Positions 42,933-52,348 of a stretch of 64,000 nt of DNA are shown here, piece by piece (position 1 is the stretch's first letter; each line of letters starts with the position of its first letter). Both the position numbers and the translations under genes were made by a program. The stretch covers positions 141,462 through 205,461 of the forward strand of contig JAAXHJ010000023.1 in the NCBI GenBank assembly GCA_012270965.1, read 5' to 3'. A model generated the notes under the pieces. It was not told where the DNA came from and ran no database searches. It saw only the letters and a program-made list of their open reading frames with translations. Source of the DNA: Candidatus Palauibacter poriticola. Lineage in GTDB: Bacteria > Gemmatimonadota > Gemmatimonadetes > Palauibacterales > Palauibacteraceae.

Positions 42933-43910
42933 ATGGGCGTCGAGCTGCAGGACCTCCTGAAGGCGGGCGTACATTTCGGGCACCAGACACATCGCTGGAA
43001 CCCGAAGATGCGGAAATACATCTTCGCCGAGTGCGGCGGGATCTACCTCATCGATCTCAAGAAGACGCAGCGGGAACTCGAACGGGCACACGAACTCGTG
43101 CGCCGGACGATCATCGAGGGCAAGTCCGTGCTCTTCGTCTGCACCAAGTCCCAGCTCGCCCGCGTGGTGCGGGGGGAAGCCGAGAGGTGCGGCTCCTTCT
43201 ACGTCACGGAACGCTGGCTCGGCGGGATGCTCACCAACTTCCAGACGATCAAGAAGAACATCGCCCGCCTGAAGGAACTCGAGCGAGGCGTCGAGGAAGG
43301 GGCGTTCGAGTTCTACACGAAGAAGGAGCGGCTCCTCCTCGAGCGGGAGCGCGAGAAGCTCGACCGCTATCTGTCCGGCATCAAGGAGATGACGCGGCTG
43401 CCGGGGCTCGTGTTCGTGGTGGATTCCACCCGCGAGGATATCGCGGTGCGCGAGGCGAACCGCCTCGGCATCCCGGTCGTCGCGATCGCGGACACGAATG
43501 CGGATCCCGATCTGCTCACCATCGCCATCGCGGGCAACGATGACGCGATTCGCTCCGTTTCCCTGATCACGCGCTCGATCGCGGACGTCGTGGAGGCGTC
43601 GCGGCGCGAGATTCCGGAGACGGGACGGGAAGAGGCCGAGTCGCAGGCGTACACGTATTCGAGCGACGCCGGCGGGGTTGCCGATGCCGCGGGCAGTTCG
43701 CGCCGCCGGAAGCCGAGGCGCAAGCCGCGTCCCGAGGTCATCGCGCAGCGACTGCACCATCCGGCCGTGATAGAGAGCGCCGACGGTGGTGCCGAGTCGG
43801 CCGAGAGCGGTGCGAAGGCCGAAGCGGCCGACAACCCGGAGCCCGCGGCGGACGCCGGATCGGAGGATGCCGAAGCGGCGGTTGTCGGAACGGCGTCGAA
43901 GGAGAAGTGA
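42933..43910 (+). CDS. rpsB: Ribosomal protein S2 with extended C-terminus
   Basis: Small-subunit protein of 325 residues. The S2 domain occupies residues 1-235 (LLKAGVHFGHQTHRWNPKM, FVCTKSQLARVV, RWLGGMLTNFQTIKK, LPGLVFVVDSTREDIAV, ADTNADPDLLTIAIAGNDD). Residues 236-325 are an extra tail: a basic RRRKPRRKPRPEV segment followed by an acidic Ala/Glu/Asp run. Long tails on S2 occur, but this one is large. The ATG at 42933 was chosen since the domain starts there. Followed by a strong terminator before tsf. Confidence 0.95.
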   Translation: MGVELQDLLKAGVHFGHQTHRWNPKMRKYIFAECGGIYLIDLKKTQRELERAHELVRRTIIEGKSVLFVCTKSQLARVVRGEAERCGSFYVTERWLGGMLTNFQTIKKNIARLKELERGVEEGAFEFYTKKERLLLEREREKLDRYLSGIKEMTRLPGLVFVVDSTREDIAVREANRLGIPVVAIADTNADPDLLTIAIAGNDDAIRSVSLITRSIADVVEASRREIPETGREEAESQAYTYSSDAGGVADAAGSSRRRKPRRKPRPEVIAQRLHHPAVIESADGGAESAESGAKAEAADNPEPAADAGSEDAEAAVVGTASKEK

Positions 43911-43914
43911 CCAC

Positions 43915-43943
43915 AAGGGGCCACTTCGGTGGCCCTTTTTTTT
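43915..43943 (+). terminator. Strong intrinsic terminator between rpsB and tsf
   Basis: A stem of AGGGGCCAC and GTGGCCCTT closed by a UUCG tetraloop is followed by eight Ts (43936-43943). It starts five bases after the rpsB stop and ends 11 bases before tsf, so it should reduce tsf transcription unless read through. Confidence 0.85.
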
Positions 43944-43954
43944 GGGAAGGAGAC

Positions 43955-44812
43955 ATGGAGACCATGACGCAGATCACGGCCGGGGCGGTGAAGGCTCTCC
44001 GCGACCGGACGGGCGCCGGGATGATGGACTGCAAGCGCGCGCTCATCGAATCGGAGGGAGACGCGGAGCGGGCCATCGACCTGCTCCGGAAGGCGGGCGC
44101 GGCGAAGGCGGCGAAGCGCGTGGCGCGCACGGTGTCGGAGGGTACGGTCCGCATCGCGATGCGTGACGGGTCGGCCTCGATGGTCGAGGTGCTGAGCGAA
44201 ACGGACTTCGTCGCGCGCAGCGACGCGTTCGAGGATTTTTCGCGGCACTTGGCGGAGCGGCTGTTCGACCTCCCCGTGCGGGACGGGGAGACGGTGCGGG
44301 GCGATGCGCTGCTTCGGCTCGAGGGGGGAGGCGCGATCGAGAGCCGCCTCAACGAGCTGCGGGTTCAGGTCGGAGAGAACGTCCAGGTGGGACGCGCCGT
44401 GCGCTACGACCTCGGCGCGCACGGAGCCTTCGCGTCCTACGTCCACTTCGGCAGTCGCATCGGCGTGCTGTTGGAGGTTTCGGACTCGGGCGGCGCGGCG
44501 CTGGAGGCGGCCCGCGGGATCGCGATGCATGCCGCGGCCACGAATCCCCGGGGGGTGTCGCCGGACGACATTCCGGAGGCGGAGGTCGAACGCGAGCGCA
44601 AGCTGCTGACCGAGCAGGCGCTGGAGCAGGGCAAGCCCGCCTCGATCACCGAGAAGATCGTGGAGGGCCGCATGCGAAAGTTCTATGAGGAGAACGCGCT
44701 CCTGTGGCAGGCCTACGTGCGCGATCCGGACCTGAAGGTGAAGGACGTTCTGAGCAAGGCGGGAGCGGATGTGGCGGTGCGGCGGTTCGTCCGCTTCGAG
44801 GTGGGCGGCTGA
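43955..44812 (+). CDS. tsf: Translation elongation factor Ts
   Basis: Recycles EF-Tu by exchanging GDP. It has the N-terminal UBA-like helix set ([22 protein letters not shown]), [15 protein letters not shown], the core domain strands and a C-terminal helix ([22 protein letters not shown]). 285 residues. The ATG at 43955 has AAGGAG three bases before it; the next ATG at 43964 (METMTQ versus MTQ) is an alternative. Separated from rpsB by a terminator, so partially independent expression is likely. Confidence 0.95.
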   Translation: METMTQITAGAVKALRDRTGAGMMDCKRALIESEGDAERAIDLLRKAGAAKAAKRVARTVSEGTVRIAMRDGSASMVEVLSETDFVARSDAFEDFSRHLAERLFDLPVRDGETVRGDALLRLEGGGAIESRLNELRVQVGENVQVGRAVRYDLGAHGAFASYVHFGSRIGVLLEVSDSGGAALEAARGIAMHAAATNPRGVSPDDIPEAEVERERKLLTEQALEQGKPASITEKIVEGRMRKFYEENALLWQAYVRDPDLKVKDVLSKAGADVAVRRFVRFEVGG

Positions 44813-44838
44813 GTGCCGCGGACCAGCCTGAAGGGCGC

Positions 44839-45552
44839 GTGGACGACTTGAAGTATCGCCGCGCCCTCGTGAAGCTCTCCGGCGAGTCGCTCGCCGGGAA
44901 TCGCGGGTTCGGCATCGATCCGCCGGTCATCGAGGAACTCACGCACGAAATCCGCCGCGTCCACGGGAGCGGCGTGAGCCTCGGGCTCGTCGTGGGCGGC
45001 GGAAACATCATGCGCGGCACGGTGGCGAGCGCGCGCGGCATGGATCGGGTGAGCGCGGATTACATGGGCATGCTCGCGACCGTGATCAACGCGATGGCGC
45101 TTCAGGACATGCTCGAACAGTCCGGCGTGGAGACGCGGGTCATGTCCGCCATTCGGATGGAGGAACTCGCGGAGCCCTACATCCGGCGTCGCGCGCTGCG
45201 CCATCTCGAGAAGCGAAGGGTCGTGATCTTCGCGGGAGGTACGGGGAACCCGTATTTTTCCACCGATACGGCGGCCGTGCTGCGGGCGATCGAGATGGAA
45301 GCCGACGTGATCATGAAGGCGACGCGCGTCGACGGCGTGTACACCGCGGATCCGGAGACCGACCCGGAGGCCTCGCTCATCGACGAGATCGGCTATCTCG
45401 AGGTGATGACCCGCGAACTCGGCGTCATGGACGCGGCGGCGATCTCGCTGTGCAAGGACAACTCGCTGCCCATCGTCGTCTTGAACATCAAGCGGCCGGG
45501 TGCAATCCTGGCAGCGCTGCGGGGCGAGAGGATCGGGACCCTCGTCGCCTAG
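44839..45552 (+). CDS. pyrH: UMP kinase
   Basis: Phosphorylates UMP to UDP for nucleotide and envelope precursor supply. The amino-acid kinase core is complete: [66 protein letters not shown], and [13 protein letters not shown]. Length 237 with the GTG at 44839 (GAAGGG before it). A CTG at 44809 overlapping the tsf stop (CTGA) would add ten residues and is a possible alternative. Followed by a palindrome copy and frr. Confidence 0.95.
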   Translation: MDDLKYRRALVKLSGESLAGNRGFGIDPPVIEELTHEIRRVHGSGVSLGLVVGGGNIMRGTVASARGMDRVSADYMGMLATVINAMALQDMLEQSGVETRVMSAIRMEELAEPYIRRRALRHLEKRRVVIFAGGTGNPYFSTDTAAVLRAIEMEADVIMKATRVDGVYTADPETDPEASLIDEIGYLEVMTRELGVMDAAAISLCKDNSLPIVVLNIKRPGAILAALRGERIGTLVA

Positions 45553-45553
45553 A

Positions 45554-45614
45554 GCGGCCCGCGGCAAGCCGCTCGTGCCGCTCGAACGCGGCAGGGTTCC
45601 CGCCACGGACTGCT
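45554..45614. repeat. Dispersed palindrome family, copy B
   Basis: CGTGCCGCTCGAACGCGGCA followed by GGGTTCCCGCCACGGACTGC matches the family's right arm and loop. It occupies most of the gap between pyrH and frr. Confidence 0.65.
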
Positions 45615-45664
45615 TGGGCGGGCGCACGGGAGTCCCGGCGGGTTCGCGAACATCGGAGGGGCCG

Positions 45665-46222
45665 GTGCCGGAGGAGACGCTGGAGAACGCGGTTCTGGCG
45701 ATGGAGAGTGCGATCGACGCGATCGCGCGGGAGTTCGCCACCGTCCGTACGGGCAAGGCGACGACGGCGATTCTCGACGGCGTGAGGGTCGAGGCGTACG
45801 GCTCGCTCGTCCAGTTGCGGCAGGTGGCGAACGTCAGCGCCCCCGAGCCGACGATGCTTCTCGTGCAACCGTACGATCCGAACATCGCACGCGATGTGGC
45901 GCGCGCGATCCAGAGCGGCGACTTGGGGCTCAACCCCTCGGTGGACGGCGCGGTCCTCCGGGTACCCATCCCGCCGCTGACCGAGGAGCGTCGACGCGAA
46001 CTCGTGCGGATCCTCCACCGGATGGCGGAGGAGGGGCGGGTGTCGATCCGGCACGCGAGACACGAGGCGCGCGACCGGCTCCTGAAGATGCAGCGCGACG
46101 GGGAGGTCGGTGAAGACATCTGCCGCCGCACGGTGGCCGAGGTGCAGACGCATACGGACGAATACGTGCAGAAGATCGATGCGATGCTGGCGCGCAGAGA
46201 GGCGGAGGTGATGGAGGTTTGA
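45665..46222 (+). CDS. frr: Ribosome recycling factor
   Basis: Splits post-termination ribosomes together with EF-G. The 185-residue protein has FATVRTGKATTAILDGVRVEAYGS, VQPYDPNIARDVARAI, LNPSVDGAVLRVPIPPLTEERRRELV and a final three-helix bundle. GTG start at 45665 with GGAGGGG five bases upstream. The usual downstream gene uppS is absent; an 83-residue ORF overlaps the stop. Confidence 0.95.
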   Translation: MPEETLENAVLAMESAIDAIAREFATVRTGKATTAILDGVRVEAYGSLVQLRQVANVSAPEPTMLLVQPYDPNIARDVARAIQSGDLGLNPSVDGAVLRVPIPPLTEERRRELVRILHRMAEEGRVSIRHARHEARDRLLKMQRDGEVGEDICRRTVAEVQTHTDEYVQKIDAMLARREAEVMEV

Positions 46223-46470
46223 GCGGACTGAGAGACGTCGCCGGGGCCCTGCGGGCGTACATCGCGGGGCGGGATCGCGTCTGGGAGCACGGGCGCAAGC
46301 TCGGCCGGTCCGAGACCGCCGCCGCGCACTCCACTCCCGACGCCCCGCGGGAGATGCCGTTCGGAGAGCTGCCGGCGCGGCCGAAGTTCGGCGTCGCCGT
46401 GGCCGAGGAGCTGGACTTCCGCCGCGGCCCGGCGGCGTGGCGCGACCGCCCCCCGCAAGGAGAGTCCTGA
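46219..46470 (+). CDS. Small hypothetical protein in the frr-tilS operon
   Basis: An 83-residue open frame starting with TTG, overlapping the frr stop by four bases, with GATGGAGGT upstream. The protein is soluble and charged (AGALRAYIAGRDRVWEHGRK ... FGVAVAEELDFRRGPAAW). No family is recognised. The four-base overlap and good ribosome-binding site favour a real gene. Its stop is embedded in the CTGA where tilS probably starts. Could also be a chance frame; moderate confidence. Confidence 0.5.
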   Translation: MSGLRDVAGALRAYIAGRDRVWEHGRKLGRSETAAAHSTPDAPREMPFGELPARPKFGVAVAEELDFRRGPAAWRDRPPQGES

Positions 46471-47882
46471 CGAGCGGCGCCGTCGCCCCGCCCGCGGCGG
46501 GAGCCGGCGTGGAGGCGCGCCTGCGGGGTGCGCTCCAGGCGGCTCCCGGACTCTTGCCGCGAGGTTCGCGCGTGCTTGTGGCCTTCTCCGGCGGATCGGA
46601 CTCGCTCGCGCTCCTCCATCTCCTCCGGGCGCTGGGCGAGTCTTGGCCGCTGAAGCTGAGCGCGGCCCACTTCGACCACGGACTTCAGCCGGACAGCGCC
46701 GCATGGGCCGCGAGAGCCGCGGAACTCTGCCGCCGGGCCGACGTGCCGTGCGACGTGGGCCGGGCGGCCGGACTCGCGGGCGGCCCGGCGGAGTGGCGGG
46801 CTGCGCGATACGCGTTCCTCGCCGAGGCGCGGCGTCGCGCCGGGGCGGATCGCGTGGCCCTCGCCCACCAGCGCGATGACCACGCGGAGACCGTGCTGCT
46901 GAACCTCCTGCGCGGCCCCGGCTTTCGCGGACTGGCCGGCATCCCCGCCCGCCGCGGCGCCTTCGTGCGTCCGCTGCTCGGCTTCGCGCGAGAGGAACTG
47001 AGGGGCTATCTGCGGGCCACGGGGAGGGAGTGGGTGAACGACCCCGCGAACCGGAATCCCCGTTACCGGCGCGCGCGGGTGCGCTACTCCCTGCTACCCG
47101 CGCTGGCCGGCCGGGAGCCCTCCCTGCGCCGACAATTGGCGGAACTCGGACGGAATGCCCTCGTGGCCGAGGGCGGGCTGGAAGCGGGCGCCCGGCGGAT
47201 CCTCGCCACTGCGGGATACCGGGATGGCGCCGGCGAAGCGCAAATTGCCCGGCCCGTATTGCTGGGGTATGATCGGGCGGCTCGCGGGCGCGTGTTGCGG
47301 CACGTCGCCCGGAACATGGGCTTCCTCGTGTCGCGACGCGGAACCCGGGTGGGCGCATCGTTCATCGACACGGGGAAGAGCGGGCGCGGAGTGGACATCG
47401 CGGCGGGTCTGCGGGTCGAGCGGGAGTTCGACCGGATTCACGTACGGCGCGCGCGCGAGGTGCCGCCGGATCGCCACTTCGAACTCGACCGGACGCGGGC
47501 GCGGCAGCCGGGGCGGGAGCGGGTCCGCCTCGGCGGGAGCTACTACGAGGTGCGCTGGGGCGCCCTCGAGGGCACGGAACGCTGCGCGACCGCGCTCGAA
47601 TTAGATGGAGTCCGCTTCCCGATTCGGGTTCGGGGTCCGCAACCCGGAGACCGGATCCGCACGCCGGCCGGATCGCGAAAGGTCGCGAAGCTTCTGATGG
47701 AGCGCCGCGTGCCGAGTTCGGACCGTTCAGCCGTGCCGGTCGTGGTGGACGCCGACCGGAGAGTGCTGTGGGTGGCCGGGCACTCCAAGGCGGCGGTGGA
47801 ACCGGCCGACCCCGGAGGAGCGTGGTTCGCTATTGGGTTCACAGAGCGCCGAGACCGGCACGATGAACGCTGCGGAACGTGA
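46467..47882 (+). CDS. tilS: tRNA(Ile)-lysidine synthase
   Basis: Converts C34 of tRNA-Ile to lysidine so that it reads AUA. The PP-loop SGGSDSLALLH lies at residues 41-51, with AAHFDHGLQPDSA and HQRDDHAETVLLNLLRG; the C-terminal domains follow (RVPSSDRSAVPVVVDADRRVLWVAG). The first standard in-frame start would be GTG 46437, inside the previous gene, or GTG 46509. A CTG at 46467 overlaps the previous stop (CTGA) and has AAGGAG four bases upstream, and is taken as the start. 471 residues. Overlaps hpt by 20 bases. Confidence 0.92.
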   Translation: MTSGAVAPPAAGAGVEARLRGALQAAPGLLPRGSRVLVAFSGGSDSLALLHLLRALGESWPLKLSAAHFDHGLQPDSAAWAARAAELCRRADVPCDVGRAAGLAGGPAEWRAARYAFLAEARRRAGADRVALAHQRDDHAETVLLNLLRGPGFRGLAGIPARRGAFVRPLLGFAREELRGYLRATGREWVNDPANRNPRYRRARVRYSLLPALAGREPSLRRQLAELGRNALVAEGGLEAGARRILATAGYRDGAGEAQIARPVLLGYDRAARGRVLRHVARNMGFLVSRRGTRVGASFIDTGKSGRGVDIAAGLRVEREFDRIHVRRAREVPPDRHFELDRTRARQPGRERVRLGGSYYEVRWGALEGTERCATALELDGVRFPIRVRGPQPGDRIRTPAGSRKVAKLLMERRVPSSDRSAVPVVVDADRRVLWVAGHSKAAVEPADPGGAWFAIGFTERRDRHDERCGT

Positions 47883-48468
47883 GTTCACGGAGTTCACCGG
47901 GGGCGAGCCCCTCGAACGCATCGTCTATTCCGCGTCGGAGATCGCAGCCCGCGTTGCCCGCATGGGAAGGGAGATCACCGCCGCATACCCGACCGACGCC
48001 GATGTCCTGCTGCTGGGACTGCTCAAGGGGTCGTTCGTGTTCCTCGGCGATCTGGTCCGTCAGATCCGGCGTCCGCTCCAGGTCGATTTCCTCGTCGCGT
48101 CGAGCTATGGCGGGGGCACGAGGAGTTCGGGCCGCGTGGAACTGCTCTACGACCCGCGGGCCCCGATGGCTGGTCGGCACATCATCGTCGTCGAAGACAT
48201 CGTCGACAGCGGCACGACGCTGAATCAGTTGTGTGGCGCGCTCGCCGAGCGACGTCCCGCCTCCCTCGAGATCTGCGCGCTCCTCCACAAGCGCATCGCG
48301 CCGGATCTCGAGTGGGAGCCCAGGTGGGTTGGCTTCGATGCGCCAAATGAGTTCCTTGTGGGGTATGGGTTGGATCACGCGGAGGATTTTCGTCACCTTC
48401 CGTTTATCGCGTGTCCCCGTGCGCGAGCCGAACGCGAGACGGCGGCAGGCGAGATCATCGGAGCTTGA
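47863..48468 (+). CDS. hpt: Hypoxanthine phosphoribosyltransferase
   Basis: Salvages hypoxanthine and guanine. It has the PRPP motif VVEDIVDSGTTLNQL and the FLVASSYGGGTRSSG, LLLGLLKGSFVFLGDL segments expected for HPRT, with a conserved C-terminal FDAPNEFLVGYGLDHAEDFRHLPF. 201 residues from the ATG at 47863 (an earlier GTG at 47833 is possible). It overlaps the end of tilS by 20 bases. tilS-hpt-ftsH is a conserved bacterial gene order. Confidence 0.94.
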   Translation: MNAAEREFTEFTGGEPLERIVYSASEIAARVARMGREITAAYPTDADVLLLGLLKGSFVFLGDLVRQIRRPLQVDFLVASSYGGGTRSSGRVELLYDPRAPMAGRHIIVVEDIVDSGTTLNQLCGALAERRPASLEICALLHKRIAPDLEWEPRWVGFDAPNEFLVGYGLDHAEDFRHLPFIACPRARAERETAAGEIIGA

Positions 48469-48488
48469 ACAGGTCGGAATAGATCAAC

Positions 48489-50489
48489 ATGAGACAAGAC
48501 CAGCCGCAGAGGCCGGACGGCAGCGATCCCCCGGTGCGCATGCATCGGTGGCTCAGGACGGCGTCGTTCTGGGCCCTGCTGATTCTGATCCCCGTCGCGC
48601 TCCTCCAGTTCATGGGAGGTGCCGGGGAAGGCCGGGAGACGCTGAGCTATACGGAGTTCCGGCAGCAGATCGAACAGCGGAACATCGAGTCGATCCAGGT
48701 GCGCCTGGGCACCGGCGAGGTGGAAGGCAGGTTCCGGAGCGCGGTCACCGTCGACGAGGCGGAGATCGCGAACTTCCATCTCCTGCTGCCGACGCGGGAG
48801 ATCGGCGACGCCCTCATGAGCGAACTCCTCGCGGCCGACATCGCGATCGAGACGCTTCCCGCGCGCAGCAACTGGCTCAACGTCTTCATCTCGATCCTTC
48901 CGTGGATCTTCATCATCGGGCTCTGGCTCTTCGTCATCCGGCAAATGCAGGCCGGAGGATCGCGGGCGTTCAGTTTCGGGAAGTCGAAGGCCAGACTCCT
49001 CACCGGAGACACGCCGAAGATCACGTTCGCCGATGTCGCGGGCTGCGATGAGGCGAAGGACGAGCTGCAGGAGATCATCGAGTTCCTCAAGGATCCGCGG
49101 AAGTTCTCGCGCCTCGGCGGACGCCTGCCGAAAGGCGCGCTGCTCGTCGGGCCGCCGGGGACCGGCAAGACGCTCCTCGCGAGAGCCGTCGCGGGGGAGG
49201 CGGGACGACCGTTTTTCTCGATGTCCGGCTCCGACTTCGTGGAGATGTTCGTCGGCGTGGGCGCCTCCCGCGTCCGCGACCTCTTCGAACAGGGGAAGGC
49301 CCAGGCGCCCTGCATCATCTTCATCGATGAGATCGATGCGGTCGGACGCCACCGCGGCGCCGGTCTCGGGGGCGGGCACGATGAGCGGGAACAGACGCTG
49401 AACCAGCTTCTCGTGGAGATGGACGGGTTCGAATCGAACGAGGGAGTGATCCTCCTCGCGGCCACGAACCGGCCGGACGTGCTCGATCCCGCGCTTCTGC
49501 GCCCGGGCCGCTTCGATCGCCAGATCGTGGTCGACAATCCCGATATCAAGGGGCGTGAGGGCATCTTTCAAGTGCACACGCAGGACATTCCGCTCGCCGA
49601 CGATGTCGACCTCGCGGTGTTGGCGAAGGGAACCCCCGGGCTCTCGGGCGCGGACATCGAGAACGTCGTGAACGAGGCGGCGCTCATCGCGGCGCGGGCC
49701 GACAAGGATCGCGTCTACATGGAGGAGTTCGAGCGGGCCAAGGACAAGGTCATGCTCGGCACCGAGCGGCGGAGCATGGTCATCTCCGATGAGGAGCGCC
49801 GCGTCACGGCCTACCACGAGGCGGGGCATGCGGTGGTTGCCCTCCGCGTCCCGGGCCTGGATCCGCTCCACAAGGTGACGATCGTCCCGCGCGGGCGCGC
49901 CCTCGGGATCACGGCGTCGCTCCCCGAGGAGGACCGCCACAACTACACGAAGGAATGGCTCGAGGGTCAGCTCAAGATGCTCTTCGGCGGGCGCGTGGCC
50001 GAAGAGATGATGTTCGGCGACAGCAAGATCACGACCGGCGCGGGCAACGACATCGAGCGCGCCACGGATCTCGCGCGCCGCATGGTCACGCAGTTCGGCA
50101 TGTCGCCGGCCGTGGGCGCGATGTCCGTGGGGGACCGGGAACAGGAGGTCTTTCTGGGCCGCGACCTCTCCCAGCGCCGCGAGGTGAGCGAGAAGACGGC
50201 CGAACTCGTGGACGGCGAGATCAAGCGCATCCTGGATGAGTCGTACGCCGCTACGCGCGCCGTCCTCGAAGCGAATCAGGCGCTGCTCGAATCGATCGCG
50301 GAGGCGCTCCTGGAGCGGGAAACGCTCGATGCGGAAGACATCAAGCTGCTCGAGGAGGGTGGGGAGCTGCCGGCCTTGGTTGCGGAACCCGTCCCGCCCG
50401 CGCCGCAGCCGGCGCCCATCGAGCCCGCCCCGCAGCGCGAGCGTCCGCTGGAGGGTGCGGGGGGCGAGCCCGCCCCGGCCCCGGCCTGA
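48489..50489 (+). CDS. ftsH: ATP-dependent zinc metalloprotease FtsH
   Basis: Membrane protease that degrades misassembled and regulatory proteins. It has two membrane helices (about residues 23-42 and 128-150) with a periplasmic domain between, AAA Walker A GPPGTGKT (about 222), the second region of homology ([20 protein letters not shown]) and the zinc motif HEAGH (about 444) with the downstream Asp ([15 protein letters not shown]). A Pro/Ala/Glu tail of about 45 residues ends it. 666 residues, close to usual. Starts 20 bases after hpt. Confidence 0.96.
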   Translation: MRQDQPQRPDGSDPPVRMHRWLRTASFWALLILIPVALLQFMGGAGEGRETLSYTEFRQQIEQRNIESIQVRLGTGEVEGRFRSAVTVDEAEIANFHLLLPTREIGDALMSELLAADIAIETLPARSNWLNVFISILPWIFIIGLWLFVIRQMQAGGSRAFSFGKSKARLLTGDTPKITFADVAGCDEAKDELQEIIEFLKDPRKFSRLGGRLPKGALLVGPPGTGKTLLARAVAGEAGRPFFSMSGSDFVEMFVGVGASRVRDLFEQGKAQAPCIIFIDEIDAVGRHRGAGLGGGHDEREQTLNQLLVEMDGFESNEGVILLAATNRPDVLDPALLRPGRFDRQIVVDNPDIKGREGIFQVHTQDIPLADDVDLAVLAKGTPGLSGADIENVVNEAALIAARADKDRVYMEEFERAKDKVMLGTERRSMVISDEERRVTAYHEAGHAVVALRVPGLDPLHKVTIVPRGRALGITASLPEEDRHNYTKEWLEGQLKMLFGGRVAEEMMFGDSKITTGAGNDIERATDLARRMVTQFGMSPAVGAMSVGDREQEVFLGRDLSQRREVSEKTAELVDGEIKRILDESYAATRAVLEANQALLESIAEALLERETLDAEDIKLLEEGGELPALVAEPVPPAPQPAPIEPAPQRERPLEGAGGEPAPAPA

Positions 50490-50497
50490 CACCAGGC

Positions 50498-51421
50498 GTG
50501 CGGATGGGGCTCTCGGCATTGGGGCCGGCGCGGTTCTGGCGGGTGGGCGACCGGGAACTCCGTCTCGAAGCGCCCGTGATCGCGGGGATCCTCAACGTCA
50601 CACCCGATTCGTTCTCGGATGGGGGCCGCTTCGAGCAGCCTCGGAGGGCGATCGCGCGAGGCCGCCAGATCGCGGAGGAGGGAGCGGCGATCCTCGATAT
50701 CGGGGCGGAGTCCACCCGCCCCGGCGCCGATCCGGTGCCGGAGGGGGAGGAGTGGGCCCGGCTCGAACCCGTACTCCGCGGACTGCGTGACCTGCCGATC
50801 CCCATCTCCGTGGATACGCACAAGCTCGAGGTGGCGGAGCGGGCGGTGGAGGCGGGCGCCGCGGCGATCAACGACGTGACGGGCCTGCGCGCCGAGCCGG
50901 GGTTGGCGAGGCTCGCGGCCCGGACAGGGGTCGGGCTCGTCCTCATGCACATGCGCGGCACACCCCGAACCATGCAGCTCGACACCACCTACGGCGACAT
51001 CGCGGCGGAGGTCGGCGGCGCTCTCGCCGAAGCGCGGCGGGCGGCGCTTGACGCGGGCTGCGCGCCGGGACAGATCGCGGTCGACCCGGGGATTGGCTTC
51101 GGCAAGTCGGTGGACGGAAATCTCGAACTGCTGGCCCGGCTCGATGAGATCGCGTCGCTCGGGGCGCCCGTGTGGATCGGGCCGTCGCGCAAGTCCTTTC
51201 TCGGGGCGCTGCTCGGCGTGGGGCCGGCCGAGCGCGTCACGGCCTCCGTGGCCGCGTGTCTGGCCGCGGCGCGGCGAGGCGCCGATGTGCTCCGGGTACA
51301 CGACGTCCGCGAAATGCGTCAGGCGCTTGAGGTCGAGCGCGCGATCAATGCCGGCCGCGCCGGCGGCGTTCGCGACGCCCGTCCGTTCGTCCGCCCGCGC
51401 GCGGCCGGAGACTGCAACTGA
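50498..51421 (+). CDS. folP: Dihydropteroate synthase
   Basis: Joins p-aminobenzoate to the pterin in folate synthesis; target of sulfonamides. LNVTPDSFSDGG, DIGAESTRPGA, ISVDTHKLEVAERAV, INDVTGL, VLMHMRGTPRTMQ, DPGIGFGKSVDGNLELL and GPSRKSFLG are all present. 307 residues; GTG start at 50498. Its stop overlaps the cdaA ATG (TGATG). Confidence 0.95.
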   Translation: MRMGLSALGPARFWRVGDRELRLEAPVIAGILNVTPDSFSDGGRFEQPRRAIARGRQIAEEGAAILDIGAESTRPGADPVPEGEEWARLEPVLRGLRDLPIPISVDTHKLEVAERAVEAGAAAINDVTGLRAEPGLARLAARTGVGLVLMHMRGTPRTMQLDTTYGDIAAEVGGALAEARRAALDAGCAPGQIAVDPGIGFGKSVDGNLELLARLDEIASLGAPVWIGPSRKSFLGALLGVGPAERVTASVAACLAAARRGADVLRVHDVREMRQALEVERAINAGRAGGVRDARPFVRPRAAGDCN

Positions 51422-52290
51422 TGGATGCGCTCTGGAACTACCTGGGCCTCCTTCAGGTCGATCTCCTCGACGTGTTCGAAATCACCGTCGTCGCGATCCT
51501 CATCTACCGGGTGCTCATCCTCTGGTCGGGCACCCGGGCGTTCCAGATGCTGTTCGGCCTCGTCCTCCTCGTTGCGGTGTACGCGGCGGCGGGATGGCTC
51601 AGCCTCGACCTCATCCGGTCGATCCTCTCGCAGGCCTTCACCTACGGCGCCTTCGCGCTCATCGTCGTCTTTCACCCCGAGCTGCGGAACGCGCTCGCCC
51701 GGATCGGCCGCAGCCGGGTACTGAGCGCGCTGACGCGGCTACAGGAGCGTAGCGAGGCGGTCGCGGACGAGATCGCGAAGGCGGCGGCCGAGCTGTCCCG
51801 CACCCGAACGGGGGCGATCATCGCGATCGAACGCGAGCTCTCTCTCGAGGAGTACATCGAGAAGACGGGGACGCGCCTGCGGGCGGACGTGTCGTCCAGC
51901 CTGCTCGTGTCGCTGTTCACGCCCAGGTCGCCCCTCCACGATGGGGCGGTCGTCGTGCGCGACGGGCAGATCGTGGCCGCCGGCGTCCACCTGCCGCTGA
52001 CGCAGTATCCCCTCAGCGACAGGACGCTGGGAACCCGGCACCGGGCGACGCTCGGCCTCTCGGAGGAGACCGACGCCTACGTCGTGGTCGTGTCCGAGGA
52101 GACGAGCCAGATTTCTCTCGCCCGTCGCGGCGTCCTGCGGCGGAACTTGGCGGCGCAGCAGCTCCGGGACCACTTGGCCGCCGCCGTCCCGGCGGCCGAA
52201 CTGAGCCGCCCCGGCACGGATCTCGAGGCGGAGTCGGCGGATCGACCGGATGGACGCAAGCGGTTTGACGAGGCTCCGTCCGTCCCCTAG
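51421..52290 (+). CDS. cdaA: Diadenylate cyclase CdaA
   Basis: Makes the second messenger c-di-AMP from two ATP. Three membrane helices (about residues 15-35, 40-57, 68-85) precede the DAC domain. The catalytic DGA motif is in LHDGAVVV (about residue 173) and RHR in GTRHRATLGL (about 206). The C-terminus carries a short charged tail. It follows folP, overlapping by one base; cdaR and glmM, its usual neighbours in Firmicutes, are not here. c-di-AMP signalling is thus encoded, but its targets are not visible. Confidence 0.93.
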   Translation: MDALWNYLGLLQVDLLDVFEITVVAILIYRVLILWSGTRAFQMLFGLVLLVAVYAAAGWLSLDLIRSILSQAFTYGAFALIVVFHPELRNALARIGRSRVLSALTRLQERSEAVADEIAKAAAELSRTRTGAIIAIERELSLEEYIEKTGTRLRADVSSSLLVSLFTPRSPLHDGAVVVRDGQIVAAGVHLPLTQYPLSDRTLGTRHRATLGLSEETDAYVVVVSEETSQISLARRGVLRRNLAAQQLRDHLAAAVPAAELSRPGTDLEAESADRPDGRKRFDEAPSVP

Positions 52291-52293
52291 ACT
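52265..52293 (+). promoter_or_regulatory. Predicted promoter of the exbB operon
   Basis: TTGACG (52265-52270) and TAGACT (52288-52293) are separated by exactly 17 bases and overlap the cdaA 3' end, about 56 bases before exbB. It is the best-scoring promoter of the window by eye. Confidence 0.65.
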
Positions 52294-52348
52294 TTTCGAC
52301 TGTGACCAAGCCAAGGATCGGGCGACACATCCCTCACGGGCAGGCGAA

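Noticed and set aside
44713-47358. Very long reverse-strand open frame of 881 codons
   Set aside because: It lies opposite pyrH, frr and tilS; in GC-rich DNA the opposite strand of coding sequence often stays open. Its translation has no recognisable motif and an Arg/Pro/Ala-rich composition typical of such shadows.
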